From positions 7,307,001-7,371,000 of the forward strand of contig NZ_JAPENW010000001.1 in assembly GCF_026341855.1 (NCBI RefSeq): DNA of 64,000 nucleotides, in the 5' to 3' direction. The stretch comes from Streptomyces sp. NBC_00568 (GTDB lineage Bacteria > Actinomycetota > Actinomycetes > Streptomycetales > Streptomycetaceae). Below the pieces are notes generated by a model. That model was not told the origin of the DNA and made no database searches. It worked only from the letters and a program-made list of their open reading frames with translations. A program made the position numbers and the translations under genes. Below, in pieces: positions 50,775 through 59,072 of this stretch (position 1 is the first letter of the stretch; the number at the start of each line of letters is the position of its first letter).

Positions 50775-53527
50775 GTGTCCTCACCGTCCTCGGGCGGCCG
50801 TGGCTGGTTCTGCTTCGGGCGCCGGCGTTCGGCTTGGGGGGCGGTCCGCCGCATGAGCTCCTGCCACTGGGCCGCCGCCTCGTCGCGTGTACTGCTACGT
50901 GGGCTCCCGAGGCCGGGAAGAGCCGACCCCTGCGGTCGGCTGCGCATCGGAGGTCGTGGTGTGCTGCCTCCTCGCGGTGGCGCCGGGGCAGGCTGCGGTG
51001 CCGCGGTGCTACCGGCTCCGGAGACTGGAGCACGGGTCGGTGCGGAAGGCGGGACGGTGCTGCCCGGGGATCGGCCGGACCTGGCAGGCGGTGTCGGGGC
51101 AGGCGGGCGGGTGGTCGCGGTTGGCGGCGTCGCGGTCGGGGATGTTGCGGTCGGTAGGCGACGGTCGGCGAACGGACCGGGCCCGCCTCTGTCATCGGTG
51201 TGTTCCCGCAGGACCCGGGAGACGTGACGACCCGTGTCCGCCCAAGCGTGACCGTCCTCGCGGACGGTGTTGCCCCACACCCGTACCTGCTGTCGGGCGT
51301 CCTGCGCGTACTGCGATCCGCCCGAGCGGGCCCGGCGGACGTTGGCCGGGAGACCGACTGTGGCCCCGTATGCGGTGCGGCCGCCCCGGTGCAGGATGCG
51401 GTAGCCCCGAAAGCGCACGAGCCGGTTGTGGGCGCGTGTGGAGAGCAGGGTGCGGTCGGTGTTCTGGTCGTGCAGTGGCTGATCGGAGCGGCGGTCGATG
51501 ATTTGGCCGTGCTGGTCGCGGTAGCGGTCGGGCGGACCGCCGGGACGGCGCGGGCCCCCGCTTCCGGGACCGCTGCCCGGGCCGCCGGGAGGGCCCGGGG
51601 TGTTCGGGTCGCCGTCAGCCGTGGGCTTGCGCCATTTGGCCAACTGCTCCGGGTCGGGCCGTCGGCCGATCAGCAGCCAGTGGGCGCCCTTCACGCCGAG
51701 CCGTGCCCCGGCCCCGCTCACGGCGGCCGCCGTGAGCGGGGCCAGCCCGCGCCTGGCTTCGGCACTGGCGTCGGCGAACATGCGGCCGGTGTCCACCGGC
51801 ATACCCGTCCCGTCGACCAGCGACGTCAGCGCGCCCATCAGTCGCTGCCGGGTGCCGAGCAGCCCGAAACGGCCGCCCCCGCCTCCGGTGAAGGCACGTA
51901 GCCCGCCGTAACCACCCAGAGCGGCGGGTGAGTTCAACGCGAGCGCGGCGCCGAGTTCGGAGGTGTCGCCGGGCAGGTGCGTGCCGCCGACCTTGGCATA
52001 GCGCATCCGCATCGCCATGCGCCGGCCGAAGGAGGTGATGCCGGTCAGTAGCCTGCGGTGTCCGGCCGCTCCGGCGACGGCCAGCACATCGATCAGCAAG
52101 ATCCGTTCGACCATCAGGTCGGGGCCGTTGGTGATGGTGGCGTCCACGGCGATACCGAAGAAGGGGACGAAGGCGCAGACGCCGACGAGCGTCAGCACGG
52201 AAATGCCCCAGACCGACAGCCACTTCCACACGCTCTGGCGGGCCGGTCCGGGCAGCATGCCCGCGATGAACGTGACGCCGCCCGCGGCCGCGGCGGCCGC
52301 GCAGATGCCCTGGGTGCCGAGCAGCACGATGGCGCAGGACAGCAGCATGCCGCAGACGAACAGCGCAGCGACCAGCAGGAGTGCGGCGCCGCCGACCCGC
52401 CACCAGGTCGGCTTCTCTGCGTAGGCGGCGCACGAGGTGCCGACCGGTCCGGCCTTCTTCATGTCGGCGAGGAAGGCGGCAAACTCCTGGTCCTCATCGC
52501 TGACGACCGGGCTTGCGGTATCCAACAGCTGCCCGCCCGGCGTCAGTTCGGGCAGTTTGCTGCCGGCAGGCTGGTCGCTGTTGTCGCGCTGGCACCATCG
52601 TTTGCCCGGGCCCTTGACCAGGCTGCAGGGATCGTCTTTGTCATCCTTGTTGGCACCGGCCTTGTAGCCGCCGGTGACCCACTTCAGATGGACGGCGTAG
52701 GCCTGGCGGTCGCCCCTCCTGGCCGGGTCGAGGACGCGCCCGTACTGCAGCAGCATGTACGGCTTGACGATCAGCGCGTTCGTGATCGAGTCCTGGATGG
52801 GGCGGGCCACCTCGGCGGCAGAGACCGGGCCTTCGCCTTCACGCTCCAGGCATTTGATCTCGGCGTTGCCGGCCAGGCCGTCGCAGGGCCCCATGCTGGC
52901 GAGCTTGCCGCCCCAGTCATAGGAGTTGACGGACTGCTGCGCGACCTCGGCGGCCACCTGCTGGGACTGTCCCAGCGGCCCGTCCTGGGTGAGCAGATAG
53001 TCGGGGCGGACGAACGTGGAGGCGGCGAACGCCGCGATCAGCAGGGTCAGGAAGATTTCGCCCAGGCCGCGGCCCACCTTGCCGCGCACGATCATGAATC
53101 CGGCGAACACGAACGCCCAGGCCAGCAACAGCCCCTTCAGCCCGAGCGTGTCGACGACCACCTGGCCGTAGGCGTCGGCGACCTTCTGGGCCGGACGGAT
53201 CAGGATTTTCAGCAGCGGGAACCGGAACGCCAGCTCGATCGCCCACCCCGCCAGCCCGACCAGCAGCCGGATCAGCGTGAACAGACCCGACAGCGCGAAG
53301 GCCAGGGCCTGCGTCTTGAAGGCGACGATGAAGCCGCCCGAAGCGTTCAGCTCGTACCCGTTGATCGCCACCCCCTCGGACGAGGTGATGTTCAGCGGGG
53401 ACAGCAGGTCACCGCTCTCGCTGCTGCTCGCCGCGTAGACGACCTGGCTGTTCACCAGCACGAACACACCGGTGAGCAGCAGAACGAAGCCGGCGGAGCG
53501 CAGGGTTGTGCGGTCTGGACGGACCAT
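50771..53527 (-). CDS. Large polytopic transfer protein (VirB6/TrbL-like)
   Basis: 918 residues from ATG 53527, directly behind the previous stop. A signal-like N-terminus (Ala-Tyr-Ala-Ala-Ser near residue 33) precedes about seven hydrophobic segments between residues 80 and 500, separated by a large soluble loop with four Cys (about 205-375). From about 600 to the end it is hydrophilic, rich in Gly, Pro, Arg and Gln, with a Pro/Thr-rich stretch near 800-840. The topology resembles the VirB6/TrbL inner-membrane channel component found in the same place in Gram-positive conjugation loci. Confidence 0.82.
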   Translation of the reverse strand: MVRPDRTTLRSAGFVLLLTGVFVLVNSQVVYAASSSESGDLLSPLNITSSEGVAINGYELNASGGFIVAFKTQALAFALSGLFTLIRLLVGLAGWAIELAFRFPLLKILIRPAQKVADAYGQVVVDTLGLKGLLLAWAFVFAGFMIVRGKVGRGLGEIFLTLLIAAFAASTFVRPDYLLTQDGPLGQSQQVAAEVAQQSVNSYDWGGKLASMGPCDGLAGNAEIKCLEREGEGPVSAAEVARPIQDSITNALIVKPYMLLQYGRVLDPARRGDRQAYAVHLKWVTGGYKAGANKDDKDDPCSLVKGPGKRWCQRDNSDQPAGSKLPELTPGGQLLDTASPVVSDEDQEFAAFLADMKKAGPVGTSCAAYAEKPTWWRVGGAALLLVAALFVCGMLLSCAIVLLGTQGICAAAAAAGGVTFIAGMLPGPARQSVWKWLSVWGISVLTLVGVCAFVPFFGIAVDATITNGPDLMVERILLIDVLAVAGAAGHRRLLTGITSFGRRMAMRMRYAKVGGTHLPGDTSELGAALALNSPAALGGYGGLRAFTGGGGGRFGLLGTRQRLMGALTSLVDGTGMPVDTGRMFADASAEARRGLAPLTAAAVSGAGARLGVKGAHWLLIGRRPDPEQLAKWRKPTADGDPNTPGPPGGPGSGPGSGGPRRPGGPPDRYRDQHGQIIDRRSDQPLHDQNTDRTLLSTRAHNRLVRFRGYRILHRGGRTAYGATVGLPANVRRARSGGSQYAQDARQQVRVWGNTVREDGHAWADTGRHVSRVLREHTDDRGGPGPFADRRLPTATSPTATPPTATTRPPAPTPPARSGRSPGSTVPPSAPTRAPVSGAGSTAAPQPAPAPPRGGSTPRPPMRSRPQGSALPGLGSPRSSTRDEAAAQWQELMRRTAPQAERRRPKQNQPRPPEDGEDT

Positions 53528-53528
53528 C

Positions 53529-53885
53529 TCAGCGCCGCCTTTGCCCAGCAGCGCTCCGGCGCCGCCCCATCGCAAGGACGGCCAGGCCCGCTCCGGTCGG
53601 CACCAGCCGCCAGGCTGCTCCGGCGGTGTGACGGGGCGCGAGGGAGGCGGAGTTCATGGCGTCGCGCCGGCTGTACGCCTTGGCCGGTCCGACGATGAGA
53701 GCGCAGGGGGCCGCGTGTACCGGGCCGGTGTCGGAGGCGCAGGCCTGCCCGGCACGCGGCCACCACGTCTCCGGCAGGCTCAGTGCGACGGACAGGCCGG
53801 GCACACGGGCGGCAGCCGCCAGCACGGCGAGGATGCGTGCGGCCGTACGGAGTTGCCGGGCGCGGTCCCAGGATGCAGAGATCAT
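53529..53885 (-). CDS. Small protein with two weak membrane segments
   Basis: 118 residues from ATG 53885, which overlaps the VirB4-like stop (ATGA); its own stop is one base before the next start. Hydrophobic stretches are seen near 18-36 and 92-106, with Cys pairs between them (Gln-Ala-Cys and Ala-Pro-Cys). I do not recognise it. Its tight packing in the train supports that it is translated. Confidence 0.55.
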   Translation of the reverse strand: MISASWDRARQLRTAARILAVLAAAARVPGLSVALSLPETWWPRAGQACASDTGPVHAAPCALIVGPAKAYSRRDAMNSASLAPRHTAGAAWRLVPTGAGLAVLAMGRRRSAAGQRRR

Positions 53886-56551
53886 CGGATGGGTTCCTTC
53901 GGCCTGGCATCGGAGGCTGCTGCGTTGGGCGGCTCTGCATGGCGTCCCGGGGTGGTGGTGATGGACGACGTGATGCGCGTGATGCGGGGGATGACGGCCT
54001 TGACCCGGCCGGTGTTCTGCCGTGGGCAGGTCAGGAGGAACTCGCCTTCGCGGCCGCGCTGTCCGACGGGGGACAGGCCGGTGGTCACCAGCCGCAGCAG
54101 GTCTGGGTCGCCCGGGTCGAGTCCTACGAACTCCAGGCCACGGCGGGCACGTTCACGGTCCGCTGTGCGGGCGAGCGCCCGGTAGGCCATCAGGCCGCGG
54201 TCGGGGCCGAGTTCCTCGGCGTCGTGGGAGGCGGCGAGCAGGCCGGCACCGTGTTTGCGGCCGTCGTGGAGGATTTCGTGGACCAGGGCGGTGCCCTCGG
54301 CGGATGAGGTGAGCCAGTACAGCTCGTCCAGGACCACCGCGGTGAATCGCCCGGGGTCCTCGAACGCGGTCTGGCGGGCGATCGCTGCGATCAGGTAGAG
54401 CACCGCGCGGCCGATCAGGGCTTCGAGGGGCTGCTGGTGGAGGACTTCAGGCTTGTCGAACGCTGCTTTCGGGGGCAGCTTCAGTCCCGTGGTGGTGATG
54501 ACGATCATGTCGGAGGTGCTGGAGGCGTCCAGACGCACCGGCGGCAGCGTCGGGTCGAACACCATCCGGGCCAGCGAGTTGGTCGCCACCACCCGGATGA
54601 GGCCGGCGAGGGTGGCGGCCGCGTCCTGCCGCTTGCCCGCCGCCCGCACGGACATCTCCTCGAGGACCTGAAGCACCCGGTGCATGGAGGGGGCATCGCT
54701 GGCGGCAGCCTGTTCCACGGCATGGTGCAGGACCTCGCCGCTGGTGCTCATCGGGCCGATGCCGAGCTGGAGGGTGAGGTAGGACAGGGCGTAGTGGCGG
54801 CCCTCGGGTCCGTCGAACATCCGCAGCGGGTCGATCGACACCTCGGCCTGGGCGGCGTCGATGATCTGGACGCGGCCCTTGGCGGCTGAGCGCGCGAAGG
54901 TCGCCCATTCGCGTACGGGCGTGCGGTCGATGCAGATTGCGCAGCCACCGCGTGCCCACACCGCCTCCGCGATCAGTTTCTCCAGGACGCTCTTGCCCGC
55001 GCCGAGGTCGCCGACGATGCCCATGGACGCGGACGCATCTCTCTTCGGGGCATCCGCAACGTTGATCATCACAGGGCGGGTGGTGCCGCTGTCCAGGTCG
55101 ATGCCGAGGAACATGCCGTTCGGGTCGCCGACCTCGCCGACAGTGAAGGCGCCGCCCAGCGCCCAGTCCTCGGAGACCTGGTGCTGGGTGAACTCCCGCA
55201 CGACAGCGGGCCGCACCGTGCCCGGCAGCCCCAGCGTGAACAACGCTTCCTGCAGGCCGGCCGGGCGCACCGCCCGGTAGTCCGCCCCGCCGAGCAGCGC
55301 GGCCAGCGCCCGGGCCCGCGCGTCGCAGACGGCTGCGGTCGGGCCCCACACCGTCAGCACGGTGACCGACTGCACCTCGACCTCGACCGAGGTGCGTGAC
55401 AGGCGGGCGTCCAGTTCGCCCAGATCACGGGCGGCCTCGGTCAGGGAGGCGGGCATCCCGGTGGGCCGGGCGTCGTACTGGTCGGCCTGGTCGATCAACT
55501 CGTTCTTCTTGCGCCGCACTTGGTCGCGTGCCTTTTCCGCGGGCACCAGGGTGAGGTCGACGGTGTAGTCGACGGGAAAGTCCAGCGTCTCGAGCTGGGC
55601 GAACAGATCGGCGGCATCCTGGCTGACGGCGGGCGGGCACTCGGCCAGCGCCAACTGCGCCTGGTAGCCCACGCCGATGTCGGATTCGACCTGCAGCCAG
55701 CGCCGCCTGAGCGGGGAGGAGGTGCTCAGCCGCCACCAGGCGTTGCGGCCCGACCGGGTGATGTGGCCTGCGCTCTTGAGATTGTCGATGTCGTCGAGGG
55801 CGGGGTCGATGCCGCCTTCCTGCAGGCGGACCTGGCCGAGGTCGGCATAGCTGGGGGAGTGGAGCACGCCCTCGCGGACCTGACCGCCGTACAGCTCGCT
55901 CGCTTCGGCCTCAGCGAGCAGCGGCTCCGGCAGGCCGCGATGGAGTGCGTGCTGGACCATCCACACGATCTCCGCCGGACGGGCCGGACGGAAGGCGATG
56001 CCGCCGGCGAGGGCGGCTTCCACGCGGGAGGCCTGCTCCCGGTAGGCGTTCACCTCACGCCGCGCCACCGGCGTGGGCAGGACGCCCAGCACCGGGCCGA
56101 GTTCGGCCCACATGGCCCCGAGCGATGCCGACAGCTGCAGGCCGGCTGTCTGGGTCTGCAGCGGTACGGCGAGCCACAGCGTGCGGCGGTGCATCTCCTG
56201 CTCGTCCAGCAGGTCAAGGGTGGCCTCGATGTTCTCCACCCACGGATGCGGGCCGTCATCCGACGAGGTATCAGCCGGCTCGATGCCCTCGATCATGCGG
56301 AGCGCGACCTCGCCCGGATCGACCTGCGCGCACATCCCGTACAGGCGCGGCGTGCCGGTCAGGGAGCGCACCAGGTGGGTGATCTTGGCGAGCTGTTCGT
56401 CGCGTACGGGTGCGGGCACGTAGGTGCCTTGAACGGTCTCCTCCGTCTGTCCGCGGGCGTCCGGGCCGGGATGCAGCCGGTAGAGGGCCCATACGCTGCC
56501 GTGCGCCGACCAGAGGAGGTGTCCGGCGATGTGCCGGATCGGGATCCTCAC
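53882..56551 (-). CDS. VirB4/TraC-like transfer ATPase
   Basis: 889 residues from GTG 56551, which overlaps the upstream stop (GTGA) and has a GGGGG site. The N-terminal half is the helical/beta region typical of these ATPases. The C-terminal half has Walker A Gly-Asp-Leu-Gly-Ala-Gly-Lys-Ser, Walker B Ala-Val-Val-Leu-Asp-Glu-Leu-Tyr-Trp, and a later Ala-Ser-His-Asp-Ala-Glu-Glu sensor-like motif. Gram-positive conjugation elements always have one such energising ATPase. It should provide energy for assembly of the channel with the PrgI-like and VirB6-like proteins around it. Confidence 0.92.
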   Translation of the reverse strand: MRIPIRHIAGHLLWSAHGSVWALYRLHPGPDARGQTEETVQGTYVPAPVRDEQLAKITHLVRSLTGTPRLYGMCAQVDPGEVALRMIEGIEPADTSSDDGPHPWVENIEATLDLLDEQEMHRRTLWLAVPLQTQTAGLQLSASLGAMWAELGPVLGVLPTPVARREVNAYREQASRVEAALAGGIAFRPARPAEIVWMVQHALHRGLPEPLLAEAEASELYGGQVREGVLHSPSYADLGQVRLQEGGIDPALDDIDNLKSAGHITRSGRNAWWRLSTSSPLRRRWLQVESDIGVGYQAQLALAECPPAVSQDAADLFAQLETLDFPVDYTVDLTLVPAEKARDQVRRKKNELIDQADQYDARPTGMPASLTEAARDLGELDARLSRTSVEVEVQSVTVLTVWGPTAAVCDARARALAALLGGADYRAVRPAGLQEALFTLGLPGTVRPAVVREFTQHQVSEDWALGGAFTVGEVGDPNGMFLGIDLDSGTTRPVMINVADAPKRDASASMGIVGDLGAGKSVLEKLIAEAVWARGGCAICIDRTPVREWATFARSAAKGRVQIIDAAQAEVSIDPLRMFDGPEGRHYALSYLTLQLGIGPMSTSGEVLHHAVEQAAASDAPSMHRVLQVLEEMSVRAAGKRQDAAATLAGLIRVVATNSLARMVFDPTLPPVRLDASSTSDMIVITTTGLKLPPKAAFDKPEVLHQQPLEALIGRAVLYLIAAIARQTAFEDPGRFTAVVLDELYWLTSSAEGTALVHEILHDGRKHGAGLLAASHDAEELGPDRGLMAYRALARTADRERARRGLEFVGLDPGDPDLLRLVTTGLSPVGQRGREGEFLLTCPRQNTGRVKAVIPRITRITSSITTTPGRHAEPPNAAASDARPKEPIR

Positions 56552-57126
56552 CGCGTACCCCCTGCCTGCCCGGCGAGCGCGAGCAGCTGCTGCACGCCCG
56601 ACAGCGGCGGTGGCGGCGCCGCGGGGCTGGTCGACGGCGGGCGCCGGCTCGTCGACCGGTGAACTGAGGCAGCAGTCCGGCGTGGCGTTCTTCCGCCCGG
56701 CCGACGAGCGGCACTGATAGAGGCGCTCGCCGTGGGGGAGGGGAGAGCGTCCTCGATGGTGAAGCCGCCGAGGAGCGGGCGGGGAGCACGGTCGCGTGCG
56801 GCGTGGCCGCCGATCCGGCCTCCGCGAGGCTGCCAGCCCAGCAGCATCCAGCCCAGGGCCGCCTGCACCGGTGCACGGCCCCCGATCTTCGGCCTGCGCA
56901 CCGCCCAGACCGCCAGCAGCCAGGCCACGATCGGGACGGGTCCCATCCACGACCACCACCTGATGGTCTTGATGAGAAGGAAGCCGCCGCCTACGGCGAC
57001 CGCGATCTGGGCTGGGGTGTAGGGGCCGAGCGGGATCTTCCAGTCCGCCACTTTCCCCAGCACCCACGGGTGCCGGCGGGCCGAGGTGTAGAAGCGCCCC
57101 ACCCGCCCGGCGGCGGCCGCGCTCAT
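56548..57126 (-). CDS. PrgI/TcpE-like two-pass membrane protein
   Basis: 192 residues from ATG 57126 (ATGA overlap). Two hydrophobic segments at about 38-52 and 55-75 (Trp-Trp-Ser-Trp-Met-Gly-Pro) are preceded by Arg-Arg-His-Pro and Ile-Pro-Leu-Gly-Pro-Tyr, the pattern of PrgI/TcpE-like (VirB3-type) components that sit immediately before the VirB4 ATPase gene. The C-terminal 100 residues are an Arg/Pro/Ser-rich tail, much longer than usual. Confidence 0.72.
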   Translation of the reverse strand: MSAAAAGRVGRFYTSARRHPWVLGKVADWKIPLGPYTPAQIAVAVGGGFLLIKTIRWWSWMGPVPIVAWLLAVWAVRRPKIGGRAPVQAALGWMLLGWQPRGGRIGGHAARDRAPRPLLGGFTIEDALPSPTASASISAARRPGGRTPRRTAASVHRSTSRRPPSTSPAAPPPPLSGVQQLLALAGQAGGTR

Positions 57127-57464
57127 AGCCGGTCTCCCGTAGCTGCAGAGTGCGCCCGCACGACAGGATCGCGGGCGCGGACGATGCCGGGGATCGCGGG
57201 CGCACCCTTGGCCGGGTTCTTGACCTCGTCCTCGAACATGCCGGCAAGGTCCTCGCGGGAGTTGTACAACCCCAACGCGATGATCATCAGCATCAGGGCG
57301 CCGATCCCTGCCTTGAGGCTGAACTTCTGGATCATGATGACGACCACGAGCACGACCAGGCCGGTCTGCAGGCCCTTGGTCGCCCACTCCTTGAACATGT
57401 TGATCCAGCTGTCTCCGAGGTCGTTCAGCTCCCCGGCGAGCATCAGGCTGTGCACCGTGTTCAC
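57123..57464 (-). CDS. Small two-pass membrane protein of the transfer locus
   Basis: 113 residues from GTG 57464 (GTGA overlap), with a GGGGG site upstream. Two membrane segments (about 34-52 and 53-70) follow an amphipathic start Trp-Ile-Asn-Met-Phe-Lys-Glu-Trp. The size and position fit the VirB2-like/TcpD small subunit of Gram-positive transfer systems. The C-terminal tail is basic. Confidence 0.68.
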   Translation of the reverse strand: MNTVHSLMLAGELNDLGDSWINMFKEWATKGLQTGLVVLVVVIMIQKFSLKAGIGALMLMIIALGLYNSREDLAGMFEDEVKNPAKGAPAIPGIVRARDPVVRAHSAATGDRL

Positions 57465-58390
57465 CGGGCACCCCCGGCCTGGGCGGTTCCGGACTCCAGT
57501 CCGGCGACTTCCCACCGGCCCGAGCGGGCCTTCAGCACGACCTCGTAGGCCAGCGGCCACCGTCCTCCCGCATCCCGGGCTTCCACCTGGGCACGGACGT
57601 GCACCCGGGTGCCGTCGCCCGGCATCTGCTCGGCGGCCGCAGCCTTCTCGGCAGCGAGCACCTGCTGGACCCGGACCGTCGAGTACGGGGAGGGAGAGAC
57701 GGCCGACAGCTTCACCCCAGGTGCGAGGTAGCGGTCCACCTCCCCGGCCCCCGTGAGGTACGCACCGAGGAACTCCCCGACAGCGGAAGTTAGATCCCCT
57801 TCAGGGACACTCACGCCGTACGACGACGCCGACACGTCGATCAGGGCCGGGCCGGCAACCACGCCGGGCTCCGCAGTCACCGCGAACGCCGCGCCCGCAC
57901 GGTCCACGGCGACGGGGACGGCGTAGTAGCGCACTGCTGCGCCGGCGTACTGAGCAGCCACCGTCACCGACCACACATCGCCCGCGCGGTGCGCACTGCG
58001 CACCGCCGTCACGGAGGCCAGCCTCGACTGCGCACCGGGGGAGGGGGCGGGCAGTTCGACGTCCGGCGCCATCGACTGCACAAGCAGGGCCTGCGCACCC
58101 GTGGCGTCATCCGCACTGCTGCGCAACCAGGCGCCGACGAACAGCTGCGCATAGCCGGCCGGATCAGCGGCCGCCGTGGTGCGCACTGCTGCGGGCCTGG
58201 TGGGTGTGGCCGCCTCGACCGTGGCCGGGGTGGAGGTGATGGCGACACCCAGGGCCACGGGGCCGGCCGCGATGACGGTCCACAGCGCCAGGCGCGAAAG
58301 CCGGACGCGGCGTCGCATCGCCTCCAGCCGGACTCCCGCGACCATCGGAGCAGCTGCCTCGCTGCCTGAGGCCTGCTTGCCAACAGACAT
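57461..58390 (-). CDS. TcpC-like conjugation protein, first gene of the train
   Basis: 309 residues from ATG 58390. A cytoplasmic start rich in Ala and Arg leads to one membrane segment (about 33-55). The exported part contains two repeated beta/helical units (about 75-190 and 195-305) resembling the NTF2-like domains of TcpC/conjugative transfer proteins, with Phe-Val-Gly-Ala-Trp-Leu-Arg and Phe-Leu-Gly-Ala-Tyr-Leu-Thr at the start of each. TcpC-type proteins form part of the outer transfer channel in Gram-positive bacteria. It heads the long minus-strand gene train and starts next to a repeat-rich control region. Confidence 0.8.
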   Translation of the reverse strand: MSVGKQASGSEAAAPMVAGVRLEAMRRRVRLSRLALWTVIAAGPVALGVAITSTPATVEAATPTRPAAVRTTAAADPAGYAQLFVGAWLRSSADDATGAQALLVQSMAPDVELPAPSPGAQSRLASVTAVRSAHRAGDVWSVTVAAQYAGAAVRYYAVPVAVDRAGAAFAVTAEPGVVAGPALIDVSASSYGVSVPEGDLTSAVGEFLGAYLTGAGEVDRYLAPGVKLSAVSPSPYSTVRVQQVLAAEKAAAAEQMPGDGTRVHVRAQVEARDAGGRWPLAYEVVLKARSGRWEVAGLESGTAQAGGAR

Positions 58391-58504
58391 GGTCGAACTC
58401 CCAGGTCAGAACGTGTACTTGCTGACCTTGAGGAAATCCAGCGCCCCTGACCCGACCACCGACCATCAGACCCCGACCACGGTCACGATGGGGGCACAAA
58501 GCCG

Positions 58505-58536
58505 GTGGTCGGCCCGACCATGAGCCCGACCACGGC
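58505..58536 (+). repeat. 32-base direct repeat, copy 1
   Basis: Identical to copy 2 at 58847-58878 except for one base (C at 58525, T in the other). Each copy contains the inverted pair GTGGTCGG and CCGACCAC separated by 13 bases. It is a likely protein-binding site. Confidence 0.8.
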
Positions 58537-58762
58537 CCCTGAGACATGCACCGCCCCTGAAGCGGCGGGAAGGGGGCGAGTCGCGAGCCTCCAGCCCCAG
58601 GCGGAGAGTCCGGCGACGGATCGGGACGCGCATCGCCCCCGAGAGAGGGGGGCACGCAACGCGGGTGCGCACGACATGGTCGAGTCCGCAGCCAGTACGC
58701 CGACGCCGCGGTCTGACCCTGCGCAGCCGCCCGTACCTGTCCACTACGCAGAACTTCGAATG

Positions 58763-58786
58763 CCTTGCGCAGCCACCTGCGCAAGG
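58763..58786. repeat. 24-base palindrome
   Basis: CCTTGCGCAG and CTGCGCAAGG are perfect inverted repeats with the loop CCAC. It forms the centre of the TGCGCA cluster (58720, 58766, 58779-region, 58800, 58813). Confidence 0.8.
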
Positions 58787-58846
58787 AGAGCTACCTCGCT
58801 GCGCACCGTGATTGCGCATCCTCCCTCGAGCGCACGGGGGACACCC

Positions 58847-58878
58847 GTGGTCGGCCCGACCATGAGTCCGACCACGGC
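58847..58878 (+). repeat. 32-base direct repeat, copy 2
   Basis: Second copy of the repeat at 58505-58536, 342 bases downstream, with one difference. It is followed by further partial copies of the core around 58910. Confidence 0.8.
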
Positions 58879-59072
58879 AGCCCCGTGCGCATGGTGCCGG
58901 ATCGTGACCGATGGTCGGGGGTTATGGCTGTCAGCCTGGTCGTTGGTGCCCGGTGAGCTGCTGGCATGGATCTCGGATACCTCTCCTCACTTGGTAGCCC
59001 CGGACACCTCGGGTTCGTAGCCTCATCCCAGAACGGGGGCCGCCGCGGGCCCGTGGCAGCCGAGGCAGCACG

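Larger units (their letters stand above)
58391..59072. promoter_or_regulatory. Repeat-rich divergent region, candidate control or origin region
   Basis: 682 bases without a credible gene, between the minus-strand transfer genes and the plus-strand winged-helix gene. It holds two copies of a 32-base repeat, at least four further copies of the CCGACCAC core or its complement (such as 58452 and 58473), a 24-base palindrome and five TGCGCA motifs within about 100 bases. Such density of binding-site-like repeats is typical of a regulator-controlled divergent promoter, an origin of transfer or a replication origin; the sequence alone does not tell which. Confidence 0.6.

Noticed and set aside
58505..59020. 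A plus-strand open frame through the repeat-rich region
   Set aside because: Its peptide repeats (Val-Val-Gly-Pro-Thr-Met-Ser) simply reflect the 32-base DNA repeat, and the composition is not like a protein. It is better explained as a control region.
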